The notes under the pieces were generated by a model. That model had not been told where the DNA came from. It saw only the letters and a program-made list of their open reading frames with translations, and did not search any database. DNA of 64,000 nucleotides from the NCBI RefSeq assembly GCF_017114915.1, contig NZ_JAAUOE010000020.1, positions 1-64,000 on the forward strand, written 5' to 3'. Origin of the DNA: Pseudomonas frederiksbergensis. GTDB taxonomy: Bacteria; Pseudomonadota; Gammaproteobacteria; Pseudomonadales; Pseudomonadaceae. Of this stretch, positions 63,065 to 64,000 are shown one piece after another. The position numbers and the translations under genes were made by a program. Positions within the stretch are counted from its first letter, which is position 1. Each line of letters opens with the position of its first letter.

Positions 63065-63715
63065 CTAGCTCAGCCAATCGAGGGTCAGGATCAAACGACG
63101 CTCCCCCGGTGCCGGCTGCGGCGAGCGGTGGATCAGGCCGAAGCCTTCGTTGCCGCGCCACTTCTCTCCTTTGAGCAACGCCACTTCACCGCTGGTCATT
63201 TGCTGGATCAGCGAATCGTCCTGCGGTTCAGCTTCGGGTTTGCCTAACTGCCGACGATCCATCGCCCCTTCTTTCAGCCATTGGCTGCCGATCCCTGCGT
63301 AGGTGGTGATCAACCGCACCGGCACATGATCGACGTGAAAACGCGGGCACATGGCTTTATCCAGAACCCGCAGGCGCAGGCCGATGCGCTGAGCGCCCAA
63401 CAAACAGGCGAAGGCACTGACCAGCCAGGAAACGTCGGCGATAAAGCCTTCGTAGCCTTCCAGGTCACTGAAGCCTGAGGCTAAACCGTGGAGATTGGGT
63501 TCGGCGTCATCGTCGGCCATTTCCAGGGACAGCGACTCGGCCAGCGGCTCGTTCAAGGACAACAGCAAGCGACCGAAATCGGCAATGTGCGCCGGGAGTT
63601 GACGTTGCCAGAGGGCGAGATTTACGCCGTCGTCCAGAATCCCAGTCAACACTTTTGGCGTATCACCTCGAACCTGACCAATGACCGGTCGCAACTTCAG
63701 ATTGGGCGCCAACAT
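63065..63715 (-). CDS. DUF1826 protein
   Basis: 216 residues from ATG 63715, which shares a base with the stop of the preceding GTPase gene (TGATG). DUF1826 features: RFHVDHVPVRLITTYAGIGSQWL in the centre, LKGEKWRGNEGFGLIHRSP and a C-terminal LILTLDW. The His-rich core may bind a metal. Translational coupling to a COG0523 GTPase suggests a joint role in metal handling; this is inference. Confidence 0.88.
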   Translation of the reverse strand: MLAPNLKLRPVIGQVRGDTPKVLTGILDDGVNLALWQRQLPAHIADFGRLLLSLNEPLAESLSLEMADDDAEPNLHGLASGFSDLEGYEGFIADVSWLVSAFACLLGAQRIGLRLRVLDKAMCPRFHVDHVPVRLITTYAGIGSQWLKEGAMDRRQLGKPEAEPQDDSLIQQMTSGEVALLKGEKWRGNEGFGLIHRSPQPAPGERRLILTLDWLS

Positions 63716-64000
63716 CAGGCGGCCGCCTCTTCGTGCCAAGGGCCGAACGGATCGGGCAACAACCGCCATTCCTCCACGCCCATAGCCATTTCAGCATCTG
63801 TCAGCAGGCAGTTATCGAGTTCGGCGGTGAGTTGCGCGAAGTCGATGTTCTGGCCGATAAACACCAGTTCCTGGCGGCAATCGCCGGTAGCGGCCGTCCA
63901 ATTTTCCATGATCCCGGCGGTGCTTTCTTCGTCCTGAGGCCACTGATTTTTCGGCACGAAACGCCACCAGCGCCCAGCAAACCCATGACGCATCAAGCCG
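63715..64000 (-). CDS. COG0523 metal-chaperone GTPase, C-terminal part only
   Basis: The frame is open to the right edge, so the gene begins outside the window. What is seen is the CobW C-terminal domain: MRHGFAGRWWRFVPKNQW (the RxKGFFWLA-type element), WRQEL-like CRQELVFIGQNIDFAQLTAEL and a terminal WHEEAAA. It is translationally coupled to the DUF1826 gene. The GTPase half and metal motif cannot be examined here. Confidence 0.85.
   Translation of the reverse strand, partial: GLMRHGFAGRWWRFVPKNQWPQDEESTAGIMENWTAATGDCRQELVFIGQNIDFAQLTAELDNCLLTDAEMAMGVEEWRLLPDPFGPWHEEAAA

Overview
This window is a piece of a Pseudomonas chromosome, most likely from the P. fluorescens group. The evidence is the high-GC Pseudomonas codon use, intergenic REP-type palindromes built on GCGGGCAAGC and GGAGCGGGCTTG cores, and a gene order that I recall as matching several P. 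aeruginosa blocks (hupA-rubB-rubA-ubiC-ubiA-phoBR-pst; purK-purE-LysR-aspA; pyruvate carboxylase-pycR-RpiR-EAL protein-uvrD; and a COG0523/DUF1826 block). That comparison is from memory and was not run. No rRNA, tRNA, CRISPR array, prophage or complete insertion sequence was seen.

Layout. 1-3.4 kb: the 3' end of an Rhs/YD-repeat gene with a variable C-terminal toxin-like tip, a probable immunity gene, an AT-rich orphan ORF, a broken ORF and a degenerate piece of Rhs core. 3.5-4.2 kb: a strongly foldable leader in front of a DUF6124-type gene. 4.2-7.7 kb: HU protein, rubredoxin system, ubiquinone genes ubiC-ubiA. 8.3-21.1 kb: the phosphate regulon (phoB-phoR, and pstS-pstC-pstA-pstB-phoU on the minus strand) with recognisable Pho boxes, interrupted by a CNNM/CorC transporter, an M23 peptidase and a response regulator. 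21-27 kb: MFS transporter, thioesterase, mutarotase, purK-purE. 27-33 kb: aspartate/asparagine/alanine metabolism (LysR, aspA, alanine symporter, asparaginase). 33-40.8 kb: AraC regulator, acetylpolyamine amidohydrolase, polyamine-binding protein, MocR regulator, PaiB-like protein, two acetyltransferases and a homocysteine methyltransferase. 40.8-44.9 kb: an ABC amino-acid importer pair and an autotransporter. 45-49.4 kb: two-subunit pyruvate carboxylase and its LysR regulator. 49.4-64 kb: RpiR regulator, PAS-GGDEF-EAL protein, uvrD, Tim44-like protein, SUKH protein, Kef-type antiporter, thioesterase, pdxY, and a metal-GTPase cluster running off the right edge.

Most notable signals. (1) The leader of the DUF6124 gene contains a 16-bp stem enclosing two hairpins. 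One loop carries a decamer exactly complementary to the ribosome-binding region, and most of its target sequence is repeated upstream. This is the layout expected of an RNA switch. (2) A tandem array of DnaA-box nonamers (TTATCCACA) lies inside the linker of the MocR-type gene, with one more copy nearby in another reading frame. (3) Two nested palindromes share one dyad axis upstream of the acetylpolyamine amidohydrolase gene. (4) The Rhs tip, immunity gene and remnants form a module with signs of tip displacement. (5) Other candidate control sites are triple Pho repeats at pstS, a HexR-like operator at the RpiR gene and a terminator inside the purE leader.
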